DNA of 33,874 bases from Legionellaceae bacterium (GTDB lineage Bacteria; Pseudomonadota; Gammaproteobacteria; Legionellales; Legionellaceae), in contig JARGOS010000015.1 in the NCBI GenBank assembly GCA_029212505.1, positions 1 through 33,874 on the forward strand. The letters run 5' to 3'. Below are positions 12,664 to 22,502 of this stretch, in pieces. The translations under genes and the position numbers were made by a program. Below the pieces are notes generated by a model, which saw only the letters and a program-made list of their open reading frames with translations, was not told where the DNA came from and ran no database searches. Position 1 is the stretch's first letter; every line of letters starts with the position of its first letter.

Positions 12664-13460
12664 GCAACCTCCGCCGTCATAGGTGTCGATTTTCGTCTGG
12701 ATTGATGACGCCCCATTAACTCAGACGCAAGCACTTGATAAGCGGCTGAGCCCGCAGATGACCTCGCATATTGAAGCACCGCTTGCCCATGGCTTGGCGC
12801 TTCAGCTAATTTTACATTGCGTGGCACGACCGTACGGTAGACTTTGGTTCCAAAATGCTCCAAAAGCTCTTTGGATACTTCACGCGATAAACGATTTCGT
12901 CCGTCATAAAGTGTGCGCACCAAGCCTTCGATCGTCAACTTAGGATTAACCGAAGCCGTCACTTGCTTAATCGTAGAAAGTAAATCCGCAAGCCCTTCTA
13001 AGGCATAATATTCACACTGCATCGGTATAAGCACCGACGCTGCAGCCACCAACGCGTTCAACGTCAGCGTGTTAAGCGCAGGCGGGCAATCAATTAAAAT
13101 ATAATCGTAACGCGACTCAATCGGTTTGAGTGCTTTAGATAGCATCGCTTCACGATGTGCGTGTGCCATCAGGCTCACTTCTGCCACCGTCAAATCTGCA
13201 CTACCTGGCAACATGTCAAACCCACAGGCTGTTTTTAAAATCGCTTGCTCTGCCATGCAGTCACCCAGCAAAACATCATTGCTTGAATGCAATAAACTAT
13301 GCTTATCGATGCCCGACCCCATGGTCGCATTGCCCTGCGGATCAAGATCAATTAACAAAACGTTTTGATGTGCCGCCGCGAGTGAAGCCGCTAAGTTAAC
13401 CGCTGTGGTGGTTTTACCAACGCCCCCTTTCTGATTGGCAATGGCAATCACTTTGCCCAT
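12660..13460 (-). CDS. parA: chromosome partitioning ATPase ParA (Soj)
   Basis: ParA is a deviant Walker ATPase that binds DNA non-specifically as an ATP dimer and pulls ParB-parS complexes. The protein begins [20 protein letters not shown], with the signature lysine of the deviant P-loop, followed by [12 protein letters not shown] (about 35-46) and [11 protein letters not shown] (about 118-128). Its 266 aa length is that of chromosomal Soj proteins, without an N-terminal HTH of plasmid ParA. It lies nine bases behind rsmG. Confidence 0.97.
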   Translation of the reverse strand: MGKVIAIANQKGGVGKTTTAVNLAASLAAAHQNVLLIDLDPQGNATMGSGIDKHSLLHSSNDVLLGDCMAEQAILKTACGFDMLPGSADLTVAEVSLMAHAHREAMLSKALKPIESRYDYILIDCPPALNTLTLNALVAAASVLIPMQCEYYALEGLADLLSTIKQVTASVNPKLTIEGLVRTLYDGRNRLSREVSKELLEHFGTKVYRTVVPRNVKLAEAPSHGQAVLQYARSSAGSAAYQVLASELMGRHQSRRKSTPMTAEVA

Positions 13461-13469
13461 GCGTGCTCC

Positions 13470-14090
13470 TCAAGATGATGGTTCAATAAGAATACAACAG
13501 CGCTCGCCCACAACACCCGGAACGGTATATGTCCGCGTATCATAAGACTTACCAAGTTGGATGAGTTCATCTTCCGGAACCCGCCCTTTCATGGCCAACC
13601 AAAGCCCACGCGAATCAATCAGATGTCGCGTCTTTTCGACCATCGGTTCGAGCGCACTAAAAGCCCGACTCACTACTGTATCAAATGCACGTGGAGGGTG
13701 GTAGCTTTCAACACGTGATTCAATCACTTCAACATGCTCAATCGATAGATTACGAACCACTTCGCGTAAAAATCGTGTTTTCTTACCGTTGCTGTCGAGC
13801 AAAACAAGCCGCGCTTCTGGATGCGCCAAGGCCAAAGGAATGCCCGGCAAGCCCGGTCCTGTGCCCACGTCTAACCAACGCTGACCACGCATAAACGGCA
13901 CAATGGCAAGGCTATCTAAAATATGCCGACTGACCATCGCCTCCACATCACGAACAGCGGTTAAATTATAAGCTCGATTCCATTGCTGAAGCAGCGCCAA
14001 ATACTGCACAAAAGGCTCAGGGTCTAAATGCGACAAACCTAAAGCCTCAAAACCCGCTTTAAGTTGTTCACTCAGTGTAAATTTAACCAT
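13470..14090 (-). CDS. rsmG: 16S rRNA (guanine527-N7)-methyltransferase
   Basis: RsmG (GidB) methylates G527 of 16S rRNA with S-adenosylmethionine. The SAM-binding loop WLDVGTGPGLPGIPLALAHP and the upstream WNRAYNLTAVRD with ILDSLAI are diagnostic. Length is 206 aa (E. coli 207). The ATG at 14090 overlaps the mnmG stop (TAATG), indicating coupled translation. Losses of this gene are known to give low-level streptomycin resistance; here it is intact. Confidence 0.97.
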   Translation of the reverse strand: MVKFTLSEQLKAGFEALGLSHLDPEPFVQYLALLQQWNRAYNLTAVRDVEAMVSRHILDSLAIVPFMRGQRWLDVGTGPGLPGIPLALAHPEARLVLLDSNGKKTRFLREVVRNLSIEHVEVIESRVESYHPPRAFDTVVSRAFSALEPMVEKTRHLIDSRGLWLAMKGRVPEDELIQLGKSYDTRTYTVPGVVGERCCILIEPSS

Positions 14091-15964
14091 TAGGCAAGCA
14101 ACCGTTGTTTTTTAAGATGCACCAATAAAAGCGATAACGCCGCCGGCGTCACCCCCGAAATACGACCCGCCTGCGCAAGTGAAGCAGGCTTAATCGTCAT
14201 CAACTTTTGAACCACTTCAGCAGATAAGCCCGAAATCGATGGATAATCTAAATCATCCGGCAAACGTGTGGCTTCATGCTTTTTTAAGCGTTCAATATCA
14301 GCACGCTGCCTATCAATATAGCCGGCATATTTAATTTGAATTTCAAGCTGCTCGGCCACATCACCTGCAATTTCAGGTAAATTTAAATCATCCAGCATCT
14401 GAAGATGTGCATAGCGCACTTCGGGACGTTTTAAAAACTCGGACGCACGCACATCATGGACCAGTGGGCCTTCGAGTACATCATTAAGTACGGTTTGATG
14501 TTTGGTCCGAACCCAGGTTTGCTGGAGCTGTGTATGCATCGTGGCTAACGCTTCACGCTTGTCACAAAATACGCGCCAACGTGCATCATCCACCAGACCC
14601 AATGCTCGGCCTTGCTCTGTTAGGCGTAAATCAGCATTATCTTCTCGTAGTAACAAACGATATTCAGCACGCGACGTAAACATACGATACGGCTCAAGCG
14701 TCCCGCAGGTGATTAAATCATCGATGAGTACACCAATATAAGCTTCATCTCGACGTGGACACCATAATTCACGCTCTTGCGTGAGACGTGCCGCGTTTAA
14801 GCCCGCAATCAGCCCTTGTGCCGCGGCTTCTTCATACCCGGTGGTCCCGTTAATTTGTCCGGCAAAAAATAAGTTAGCTATGCCTTTGGTTTGCAAAAAT
14901 GCGGTTAATCCTCGTGGATCAAAATAATCGTATTCAATCGCATAACCCGGACGCGTAATATGTGCGTTTTCAAACCCTCTGATCGTGCGAACAAACTGAC
15001 GCTGAACTTCAAACGACAAACTGGTTGATATCCCATTTGGATAAACTTCATGCGTGGTTAAACCTTCCGGCTCAACAAACAGCTGATGTGAATTTTTTTC
15101 GGCAAAACGAACGATTTTATCTTCAATCGACGGACAATAACGTGGGCCCACGCCGTCAATCTGCCCCGAATACATCGCCGACTCACCTAAATTTTGACGA
15201 ATAATTTCATGGGTAGCCTCGGTTGTGTGCGTAATATGACACGCAACTTGGCGCGGATGATCGTCCACCGAACCCATATAAGAAAAAACAGGACGTGGTG
15301 TATCACCCGGTTGTGGCGTCATCACCTCATAATTCAAACTACGACCATCAATACGTGGCGGGGTCCCGGTTTTGAGTCGACCCACAGGGAAATCCATCTC
15401 ACGCAAACGCGCAGCCAGTGTAATCGCTGGTGGATCGCCGGCACGCCCGCCCGACGACTGCGTCTTACCGACATGAATTTTGCCACCTAAAAACGTTCCG
15501 ACCGTAAGCACCACCGCGCGCGCGCTAAAACACAGCCCCATTTGAGTAACCACACCCGTGACACGCCCACCTTCAACTAAAACATCATCCACCGCTTGTT
15601 GAAATAACGTTAAGTTCGGTTGAGATTCAAGACGGCGCCGAATGGCTCCACGATATAACACACGGTCGGCCTGAACACGCGTTGCACGTACCGCCGGGCC
15701 TTTGGATGCATTCAGTGTTCTAAATTGAATACCGGCTTCATCAGCAGCCGCCGCCATCACCCCACCTAAGGCATCAATCTCTTTCACCAAATGCCCTTTA
15801 CCAATTCCGCCCACAGCCGGATTACACGACATTTGGCCCAACAAATCGAGATTATGCGTTAATAACAACGTTTTTACGCCAAGCCTGGCCGAGGCTAATG
15901 CCGCCTCGGTCCCCGCGTGACCACCACCGACTACAATTACATCATAATGTTCTAAAGCATTCAT
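14090..15964 (-). CDS. mnmG: tRNA uridine-5-carboxymethylaminomethyl modification enzyme MnmG
   Basis: MnmG (GidA) is an FAD- and NADH-using enzyme that with MnmE modifies U34 of several tRNAs. The FAD-binding start [20 protein letters not shown], then [20 protein letters not shown] and later [19 protein letters not shown] are conserved. I chose ATG 15964 (624 aa; E. coli 629) since the family begins just before the FAD motif; an upstream start at 16006 would add 14 residues that overlap the promoter. It is the first gene of the operon; mnmE is not in the window. Confidence 0.98.
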   Translation of the reverse strand: MNALEHYDVIVVGGGHAGTEAALASARLGVKTLLLTHNLDLLGQMSCNPAVGGIGKGHLVKEIDALGGVMAAAADEAGIQFRTLNASKGPAVRATRVQADRVLYRGAIRRRLESQPNLTLFQQAVDDVLVEGGRVTGVVTQMGLCFSARAVVLTVGTFLGGKIHVGKTQSSGGRAGDPPAITLAARLREMDFPVGRLKTGTPPRIDGRSLNYEVMTPQPGDTPRPVFSYMGSVDDHPRQVACHITHTTEATHEIIRQNLGESAMYSGQIDGVGPRYCPSIEDKIVRFAEKNSHQLFVEPEGLTTHEVYPNGISTSLSFEVQRQFVRTIRGFENAHITRPGYAIEYDYFDPRGLTAFLQTKGIANLFFAGQINGTTGYEEAAAQGLIAGLNAARLTQERELWCPRRDEAYIGVLIDDLITCGTLEPYRMFTSRAEYRLLLREDNADLRLTEQGRALGLVDDARWRVFCDKREALATMHTQLQQTWVRTKHQTVLNDVLEGPLVHDVRASEFLKRPEVRYAHLQMLDDLNLPEIAGDVAEQLEIQIKYAGYIDRQRADIERLKKHEATRLPDDLDYPSISGLSAEVVQKLMTIKPASLAQAGRISGVTPAALSLLLVHLKKQRLLA

Positions 15965-15995
15965 AACCAAAGCACCCTGACTATCATGGATGCAT

Positions 15996-16005
15996 ATTAT
16001 ACACA
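15996..16005 (-). promoter_or_regulatory. extended -10 promoter for mnmG
   Basis: On the minus strand TGTGTATAAT forms a perfect -10 box with an upstream TGn extension, 32 bases before the mnmG ATG. No good -35 is seen, as is common for extended -10 promoters. It lies in the short gap behind the unknown gene at 16013-18040. Confidence 0.5.
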
Positions 16006-16012
16006 ATTATGC

Positions 16013-18040
16013 TCATTCAGGGCATATATTTCCGTCGGGTAATTTTGGAGGGGGTTTAGATGTCAATTGCCTTTCTAAAACAAGCACAGGATCTGCTTTA
16101 TATTCAACCGCCATCGTATTAAAATGCTGATAGGCTTTTTCATCAAATGGTTCAAACGCTTCATCTTCAGGCTCTGTTTTTGAAAAAATCCAGTCGCCAA
16201 ATGAATCCAGGGCTTTAAATAATTCAGGCTTTTTATCTTCCGGCGCCATTTCGGCTACCTGCCAATGCGCATAAAAAAGCGTGACTAAACCTATTGCAAA
16301 TATAGGCATCCCAACACCCAGCGGCATAAAAACAAATGCCAGTAAAAATAGCGTAGGCAAAATAATATCCGTTAAAAGATTACAAATAATTTGCGCTTTT
16401 TGATAATCAATCACTTGCGTTTGATACGCTTGCGTAGCCACCGCTTTTTTTAAGCTTAAATATAATAATTTTGATTCGGTTTGAAGCTTGGTGTCTTCGG
16501 GAGATTTTTTAAGCTCGCTTGCAATTTCTTGGAATAAATCCCAATCATCATGAAAATCACCTCGAGTTAAACTGCGTGATTCAACTTCTTTTTGGAGCAC
16601 CAGCTGGCCGCTGAATGCTTTATGTGCCACGCCAAAAGCAAAACACATGGCAGCCCCTGTCAATGCAAGTATCATCGCTGCACATGGCACAATCAAGGCT
16701 GGTGGAAAGAAAAAGCCACATAGCACCGTAAACCCAAGAATAATACTCGCACCGTACATCAGATCAAGCTCATATTGTTTTTTTTGATAACACCAAGCTT
16801 GCTCAAGTCTTTTTTGAGTATCCTGCATTTTGACTTGCTCAAGTTTTAATCGAGCAATGTACGGATTATTTGGATCTTCTTTTGATAGATCGGTTATCTT
16901 CACCGACAGATCCTTAATCCCTTTGTCATAAAACCCAAGCCTTGCCTGATGCTTAGTTTGCGCTTCTTCCAACTGCCACCACACCAAAAACATATCGGCA
17001 ATAAAAAGCACGCCGGTTAAAACATTCCCCCAAAAACCTAAAACATTTTGTCCGACTAACCAGAAAAAGCAAACAAAGTTTACGAGGCCCCACACCGCAT
17101 TATTAAGCAGCAAAAATTTTCGCTCGTCCCATTGGGTTTTAAATCGCTCATACCAACCAAGCTCCAGCGCTCGTACGTTGGGTGTAAGCCCACACTCGAG
17201 TGTATTCTGTAGAACAATCGAAGATGCAATACCAAACGTTGTAAAATATAAAATAAAACCCAGCGATCCTGTCGCCAGCGCTAAGTCATTTAAAACCGCT
17301 TGGGTTACGGTCAGCGTTTGCTGCACGGAGCGGACAATCACATTACAAATCGATTGTGACAACGCATTAGCCCAAACAAGATAAAGACGTAAATCGTTGA
17401 ACGACGCTATAATATCGTGCGTTTTTTCCACCTGATTTAAATTTAACGTCATATCTGTTACCGCTCGCTCAATAGCTGGCACAATGTAGAGCATGCCAAA
17501 ATAACGCATGGGGTTATCTTGGTCGCCCGCTGTGTTTGGGCTGTCAAGCTGCGGTGTAAGCTCTTCTTTACTCTTTTCGCCGCGTCTTGCCCGTCGTAAA
17601 ACAATCAACATACGGGTCACGCGTTCAAGATAAGCGCGATGTTCTGGTAGCAAGGGTAAATTTCGGGTTTCTTTCGCGCGCTCGGCAGACATCAAAATCA
17701 GATAACTTAATAATTTTAATTTATGCTCAATCACATCAAGCTCTGCGTCATAACGTGGTTCGTGTGCGTTGGCTTGAATCTCAAACGCTGCAGGATTAAG
17801 ACTTTTTAAAAAATCTTGACCTTCATCTAAAGCTTGAATTAACGAACGCCGGTTCAGTATGGCACTACGTAGATCAACCGGAAATTGAAGCGATTGCTCG
17901 GGGTCTATATCAACTAGATCAGCACAACGATCAACAAGCGCACGTGCTTTGTCATCCAATAAAAAATAAGAAGGCGACTCCAGAATTCCTGACACCTCCG
18001 GAGGGCATAAATTCGCCTGATCTGCGTTATCTATTCCCAT
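16013..18040 (-). CDS. large multi-membrane protein of unknown function
   Basis: I do not recognise the family. The 675-aa product has a soluble N-terminal part (about 1-250), then hydrophobic segments at about 253-277, 312-332, 335-356, 427-446, 448-470, 555-573 and 576-592. A charged helical stretch rich in Lys, Glu and Gln (about 357-426) separates two pairs and looks like a coiled coil; a second polar loop spans about 471-550. The C-terminal tail (about 593-675) is acidic, then Pro/Lys-rich. No enzyme motif or signal peptide is visible. ATG 18040 follows GAGG at good spacing. It sits between mnmG and a divergent unknown gene. A host-directed membrane protein is conceivable, but nothing in the sequence proves it. 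Confidence 0.8.
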   Translation of the reverse strand: MGIDNADQANLCPPEVSGILESPSYFLLDDKARALVDRCADLVDIDPEQSLQFPVDLRSAILNRRSLIQALDEGQDFLKSLNPAAFEIQANAHEPRYDAELDVIEHKLKLLSYLILMSAERAKETRNLPLLPEHRAYLERVTRMLIVLRRARRGEKSKEELTPQLDSPNTAGDQDNPMRYFGMLYIVPAIERAVTDMTLNLNQVEKTHDIIASFNDLRLYLVWANALSQSICNVIVRSVQQTLTVTQAVLNDLALATGSLGFILYFTTFGIASSIVLQNTLECGLTPNVRALELGWYERFKTQWDERKFLLLNNAVWGLVNFVCFFWLVGQNVLGFWGNVLTGVLFIADMFLVWWQLEEAQTKHQARLGFYDKGIKDLSVKITDLSKEDPNNPYIARLKLEQVKMQDTQKRLEQAWCYQKKQYELDLMYGASIILGFTVLCGFFFPPALIVPCAAMILALTGAAMCFAFGVAHKAFSGQLVLQKEVESRSLTRGDFHDDWDLFQEIASELKKSPEDTKLQTESKLLYLSLKKAVATQAYQTQVIDYQKAQIICNLLTDIILPTLFLLAFVFMPLGVGMPIFAIGLVTLFYAHWQVAEMAPEDKKPELFKALDSFGDWIFSKTEPEDEAFEPFDEKAYQHFNTMAVEYKADPVLVLERQLTSKPPPKLPDGNICPE

Positions 18041-18280
18041 GCTTAACCTCGTGTGCGCATAAAAAAACGTGCGGTTATCTTAAAGATGAAAACGACTTAC
18101 TATAAATAATAGTACTTTTATAGCGCATCGCTAGTTTTGAGCACACATCCATCATTTATCCAGATATTTGCAGCTTCATAACACTTATCTGATTATTTTT
18201 CTTCTCTTCGCACCTTACATCTGATATTATTTGGCGCGATTTAGTTTTTTTTTAACAAGTTTTATAGGAGTACGTATCTC

Positions 18281-18850
18281 ATGCCATCAATTAGCCCTAC
18301 GATTGAAAAAACAAAAAAAGAAGCACCTGCTGAAGAAAAAACATACAGCGCCATCCCAACAGAAATGGGTTCTGAAAAAAAAACGGAAACCACACCAGTT
18401 AATCGTTCATCGTTCTTTTCATTCACGACCGTCGCGCTCGCCGTTGTCGGTGCTGCACTTACCGTGACCGCGTATTACTCAGCGCCTATCGCCATCGCCG
18501 CAACATGTGCACTTGGCATCGCCGGTCTCGCCTACGGCGCAGTACAATATTTTACTTCACCTGCAGACAGCACAGCGCAAACAGGCGCTCAAGCAACAGA
18601 CACAGCTGATACTAACGCTAGTGACGAAATCAAACCCACAAACAGCCACAGCAACATAGTTAAATTATTACCTGTCGAAGAAAACACCGAAGAAGAAACC
18701 AAAGGTGAAAACGAAGCAATCGCTTCTCAACATGATGAAACACCCACAGTCACAGTCACACCAGAAGAAAAAAGAGATGTTCCAGCTTCTGTAGAACCGC
18801 AGGCTCAGGATACTAATAAATCTGAATCTTCTATTTCTATGAACCTCTAA
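18281..18850 (+). CDS. small protein with membrane hairpin and acidic Thr-rich tail
   Basis: No family recognised. The 189-aa product has a polar, Lys/Glu/Thr-rich N-terminus (1-44), two adjacent hydrophobic helices (about 46-65 and 68-90) forming a hairpin, and a long low-complexity tail (about 92-189) rich in Thr, Ala, Glu, Ser and Asn that should be unstructured. ATG 18281 stands nine bases behind GGAG. A terminator follows at 18871. It is divergent from the large unknown membrane protein, with 240 bases between them. The tail composition is like that of surface-exposed or secreted linkers; function unknown. Confidence 0.7.
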   Translation: MPSISPTIEKTKKEAPAEEKTYSAIPTEMGSEKKTETTPVNRSSFFSFTTVALAVVGAALTVTAYYSAPIAIAATCALGIAGLAYGAVQYFTSPADSTAQTGAQATDTADTNASDEIKPTNSHSNIVKLLPVEENTEEETKGENEAIASQHDETPTVTVTPEEKRDVPASVEPQAQDTNKSESSISMNL

Positions 18851-18870
18851 GTAATATCAGCATCACACAA

Positions 18871-18893
18871 AAAACGCGGCCTAGGCCGCGTTT
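18871..18893. terminator. hairpin terminator between convergent genes
   Basis: The palindrome CGCGGCCTAGGCCGCG, extended by A and T pairs to 18871-18893, forms a GC-rich hairpin. In the minus direction it is followed by TTTTTTGTG, a good U tract for the ATPase gene at 18906; in the plus direction the tail TTTCTCTG is weaker. Confidence 0.75.
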
Positions 18894-18905
18894 CTCTGAA
18901 CAATT

Positions 18906-20054
18906 TTAACACGCCCCAAGAATATCAACTAATTCATGTAATGCTTCTGCCATAGGAATTATGGTGATATGCTCCATAAATTCTTTACGATCTCCACCAT
19001 AAATCAGGTAACATTTTGCCATAGGGTAGTCCTTCTGGAACTCGTTTAAACCTGAAAGATCTGATTTTTGATAATTATTTTTTCGCTTAATTTCAAACGC
19101 TAACAACCCTTTTTCGCCATAAGCAATAAAATCAACTTCTAAGCCAGCACGTGTGCGCCAATAAAAAAATTGATACCCTAGTCGTCCGTAATCATTGTAA
19201 GCCCGCAAATGTTGTAAAAAAATTGTTTCAAGACCGGCTCCATCTATTTCCTCGATGGTATCCAGTGGCCCTCGCGGTCGTATGCTACGATAAACACCCA
19301 CATCAAAATAATAAAATTTAGGAGAAGATACCAATTGCCTTTGGGCACGTTTGGTGAATACAGGTAAAGTATTCGCAATGAGTAAATCTTCTAAAATGCT
19401 GAAATAACTTTCAATCGTTCGGCGATCGATACCTACGTCTCGTGCAATAGCAGATAAATTAAGTGTATTACCTTGAGAAAAGCTAGCAACCTCCATAAAA
19501 CGTGTAAAATCTCCTAGATTACGTGTTAATCCTTCTTGCAACACTTCTTCACGAAGGTAAGTAACAACATATGTTTCTAGATAGTGCTTAGGATCGCTTG
19601 CTTGTATCGTTTTTGGAAGCAATCCATAATGCAGTGCGTGTAAAAAATTAAATTCACGACCCAGTTCACCGGCTGTAAGTGGATGCATACGATAATTTAA
19701 CGCCCTGCCTGCGAGTAAATTAACACCCCGCTTTTTTAAATTTCGTGCGTTAGAGCCTGTCAAGATAAATTTATGTCGATGATGCTCAATAAGGCGATGC
19801 ACTTCATTCATGAGCTCAGGAATTTTTTGAACTTCATCAATAATAATCCAATCATGATGATCTGGAGGAATTAAATTGCATAATCGACCAGGATTAGCGA
19901 TCAATGTTTTGTAGAGGGCCGTGTCAAGTAGATCTAAATAAAGGGCATCAGGAAAGTGCTCCCTCACCCAACACGTTTTTCCTGTACCTCGAGGACCAAA
20001 TAAAATCATGCTCTCATGTGAGCTTCTATCAAACTTTAAGCCTCTTTGAAACAT
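18906..20054 (-). CDS. AAA_14/DUF4143 family ATPase
   Basis: A stand-alone AAA-type ATPase with C-terminal DUF4143, a widespread family of unclear role. The P-loop GPRGTGKT, Walker B WIIIDEVQ and sensor LTGSNAR lie in the first third. The C-terminal part has WRTRAGLEVDFI and LLAFEIKR, which resemble a PD-(D/E)xK nuclease-like core. I chose ATG 20054 (MFQRGLKF, 382 aa), behind GAGGT; ATGs upstream at 20102 and 20078 give N-termini without similarity to the family that I can see. Such genes are patchily distributed and often horizontally acquired. It is separated from ubiX by 132 bases and likely transcribed alone or after ubiX. Confidence 0.85.
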   Translation of the reverse strand: MFQRGLKFDRSSHESMILFGPRGTGKTCWVREHFPDALYLDLLDTALYKTLIANPGRLCNLIPPDHHDWIIIDEVQKIPELMNEVHRLIEHHRHKFILTGSNARNLKKRGVNLLAGRALNYRMHPLTAGELGREFNFLHALHYGLLPKTIQASDPKHYLETYVVTYLREEVLQEGLTRNLGDFTRFMEVASFSQGNTLNLSAIARDVGIDRRTIESYFSILEDLLIANTLPVFTKRAQRQLVSSPKFYYFDVGVYRSIRPRGPLDTIEEIDGAGLETIFLQHLRAYNDYGRLGYQFFYWRTRAGLEVDFIAYGEKGLLAFEIKRKNNYQKSDLSGLNEFQKDYPMAKCYLIYGGDRKEFMEHITIIPMAEALHELVDILGAC

Positions 20055-20186
20055 ACTCACGCTTACCTCACCTCTCATGGACGACTCACAAAATAATAGC
20101 ATATTTTATCATGATTGTAAAAAAGTCCTAGCAAATTGTACATTAGCGATGAAAATTGCACGCATGATCTTGATACCCTAAAATAT

Positions 20187-20747
20187 CTAGCCCCAAGGCT
20201 TAGACAAACCATGGTCCACATCAAATAAGTCTAAAACACGCCCGATCGTTTCATTAATCATATCGTCAAGGCTTTCTGGCTTTTGATAAAACGCAGGCAC
20301 GGGTGGATAAATAATGCCGCCCATCTCGGTGACTGCCGTCATGTTTTTTAGGTGCCCCAAATGCAGCGGCGTTTCACGTGGAACAAGCACCAAACGACGA
20401 CGCTCTTTAAGGACCACATCCGCCGCACGTGTTAATAATTGACTGGATACGCCATGGGCAATTTCAGCCAAGCTGTTCATCGAGCACGGCGCGATAATCA
20501 TCCCCATAGTTTTAAACGAGCCGCTTGCAATACTCGCCGCAATATTCGTATTGGCATGATAAACATCTGCTAAATCTTTGAGTTGCGTCAGGCTCACATC
20601 GCTTTCATAGCTACGCGTTAACTGCCCGGCTTTGGTCACGACCAAATGGGTTTCTATCGGCAAAGCTTTTAGAATTTCTAATAACCGAATACCATAAATA
20701 ATGCCTGAGGCACCGGTAATACCAACAATTAACCGCGACGTTGTCAT
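20187..20747 (-). CDS. ubiX: flavin prenyltransferase UbiX
   Basis: UbiX prenylates FMN to make the cofactor of the decarboxylase UbiD in ubiquinone synthesis. The product starts MTTSRLIVGITGASGIIYG, the FMN-binding start, and has IIAPCSMNSLAEIAHG and LVPRETPLHLGHLKNM, all diagnostic. Length is 186 aa from ATG 20747 (E. coli 189); upstream ATGs at 20774 and 20756 are less likely because of the position of AGAGAG. It is divergent from metG. No ubiD is nearby. Confidence 0.95.
   Translation of the reverse strand: MTTSRLIVGITGASGIIYGIRLLEILKALPIETHLVVTKAGQLTRSYESDVSLTQLKDLADVYHANTNIAASIASGSFKTMGMIIAPCSMNSLAEIAHGVSSQLLTRAADVVLKERRRLVLVPRETPLHLGHLKNMTAVTEMGGIIYPPVPAFYQKPESLDDMINETIGRVLDLFDVDHGLSKPWG
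20370..20385. promoter_or_regulatory. parS-like site inside ubiX
   Basis: CGTTTCACGTGGAACA matches the bacterial parS consensus TGTTTCACGTGAAACA at 14 of 16 positions. It lies about 7 kb from parAB. The bases also encode the conserved Val-Pro-Arg-Glu-Thr of UbiX, so protein constraint alone could produce the match. Confidence 0.35.
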
Positions 20748-20800
20748 AAAATTCATGCTCTCTTTTTTATTCAAGTTAAGTTTATTGTATAAGAATAGGG

Positions 20801-20806
20801 TATAAT
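20801..20806 (+). promoter_or_regulatory. probable -10 box for metG
   Basis: TATAAT at 20801-20806 lies 37 bases upstream of the metG ATG in the divergent ubiX-metG gap. No convincing -35 box is found at 16-18 bases upstream. Confidence 0.45.
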
Positions 20807-20842
20807 TTTCCTTTTAAATTAATTTTGTGGATTTATTTGCTC

Positions 20843-22498
20843 ATGACAACACCTCGCCAAATCCCTCGTCAGATGCTCGTAACCAGCGCGCTCCCTTATG
20901 CCAACGGCCCCCTACATCTGGGGCACTTACTTGAGCACATCCAAACCAACATTTGGGTGCATACGCATAACATGCTTGGACATAACTGCATCAGCGTATG
21001 CGGTGATGACGCGCATGGCACACCGATTATGCTCAAAGCTGAACAACTTGGCATCACACCGGAAGAGCTGACCACCCAAATTAAGGCCAGCCACGAACAT
21101 GATTTTAATGCATTTGGCGTGCATTATGATGGCTATCACACCACGCATTCAGAAGAAAACAAAACGCTTGCCGAAGAAACCTACAGGCGCCTCGAAGCCA
21201 ACGGCGATATTATCAAAAAAACGATTCTCCAAGCGTATGATCCCATTAAAAACATGTTTTTAGCCGATCGTTACATCAAAGGCCATTGCCCGCGCTGTGA
21301 CGCAGCCGATCAATACGGTGATAATTGCGAAGCCTGTGGCGCAACGTATGATCCAACGGATTTAAAAAATCCTATTTCGAGCTTATCCGGCGCAACACCG
21401 ATCGAAAAAGAATCAGAGCATTACTTTTTTGATTTACCACGTTACGAAGCGTTTCTTAAAACATGGACGCGCAGCGGCAGCTTACAAAGCGAAGTCGCTA
21501 ATAAATTAAGCGAGTGGTTCGAAACAGGTCTCAGAGCCTGGGATATTTCACGCGACGCGCCTTATTTTGGTTTTACCATTCCAGGCACGACCGATAAATA
21601 CTTTTATGTATGGCTAGATGCGCCGATTGGCTACATGGCAAGTTTCAAAAAATACTGTGATGAACAAAATATCTCGTTTGATGCCTTCTGGGACAAAAAC
21701 AGTACCGCTGAACTTTATCATTTTATTGGTAAAGATATTATGTATTTTCATACCCTGTTTTGGCCAGCCATGCTCCAAGGCAGCGAACGACGTCTACCTA
21801 CCGCGATTTATACCCATGGCTTCTTGACAGTAAATGGCCAAAAAATGTCAAAATCACGTGGCACGTTTATTGAAGCACGAAAATATTTGGAGCATTTAAA
21901 TCCTGAGTATTTACGCTACTTTTTTGCCGCAAAACTCAACGGACGAGCAGATGATTTGGACCTAAATCTCGAAGAATTTATGCAACGTATTAATTCAGAT
22001 TTAATCGGAAAAATTGTGAATATTGCTAGCCGATGTGCGGGCTTTATTAACAAACGCTTTGATAACCAACTTTCAGATACACTGGACAATCCTGAGCTAT
22101 TTAACACCGTACTTGCTGCACGTGAAGGCATTATAGAGGCCTATATTAAACGCGATTATGCACACGCTATTCGACAAATTTTAGAAGCTGCGGCACATAT
22201 TAATCAGTACATCGATGCTGAAAAACCTTGGGTACTTGCTAAAGATCCCGAACAGCTTGAGCGTGTGCAATCGATTTGCAGCCAAGGCCTGAATTTATTT
22301 AGGCTGCTCATCACGTATTTGAAACCGGTACTACCGACCATGGCGCATGACTCCGAAGAATTTTTAAACTGTGAAGCGCTGACGTGGCAAACGATAGAAA
22401 CGCCCTTGCTCAATCACAGCATCAAAAAATTTAAGCCACTGATGACACGCATCGAGCAAGCAAGCTTAGACGCGCTGATAGCACCCAAGGCAGGCTAG
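20843..22498 (+). CDS. metG: methionyl-tRNA synthetase, short form
   Basis: Charges tRNA-Met with methionine. The class I signature HLGH is at residues 25-28 and KMSKS at 334-338. The zinc knuckle CPRC...CEAC (about 145-165) and the anticodon-binding helical domain after residue 380 are present. ATG 20843 gives 551 aa; a TTG at 20825 would add six residues. E. coli MetG has 677 aa with an added C-terminal dimerisation/tRNA-binding domain; the present protein ends at that point, so it lacks the extra domain and should be a monomeric short form. The stop is followed five bases later by the rnfB-like gene. Confidence 0.97.
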   Translation: MTTPRQIPRQMLVTSALPYANGPLHLGHLLEHIQTNIWVHTHNMLGHNCISVCGDDAHGTPIMLKAEQLGITPEELTTQIKASHEHDFNAFGVHYDGYHTTHSEENKTLAEETYRRLEANGDIIKKTILQAYDPIKNMFLADRYIKGHCPRCDAADQYGDNCEACGATYDPTDLKNPISSLSGATPIEKESEHYFFDLPRYEAFLKTWTRSGSLQSEVANKLSEWFETGLRAWDISRDAPYFGFTIPGTTDKYFYVWLDAPIGYMASFKKYCDEQNISFDAFWDKNSTAELYHFIGKDIMYFHTLFWPAMLQGSERRLPTAIYTHGFLTVNGQKMSKSRGTFIEARKYLEHLNPEYLRYFFAAKLNGRADDLDLNLEEFMQRINSDLIGKIVNIASRCAGFINKRFDNQLSDTLDNPELFNTVLAAREGIIEAYIKRDYAHAIRQILEAAAHINQYIDAEKPWVLAKDPEQLERVQSICSQGLNLFRLLITYLKPVLPTMAHDSEEFLNCEALTWQTIETPLLNHSIKKFKPLMTRIEQASLDALIAPKAG

Positions 22499-22502
22499 CA
22501 TC

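Noticed and set aside
16013-18850. Naming the two unknown proteins as Dot/Icm effectors
   Set aside because: No eukaryotic-like domain and no clear glutamate-rich C-terminal signal is seen; the idea is kept only as a hypothesis.
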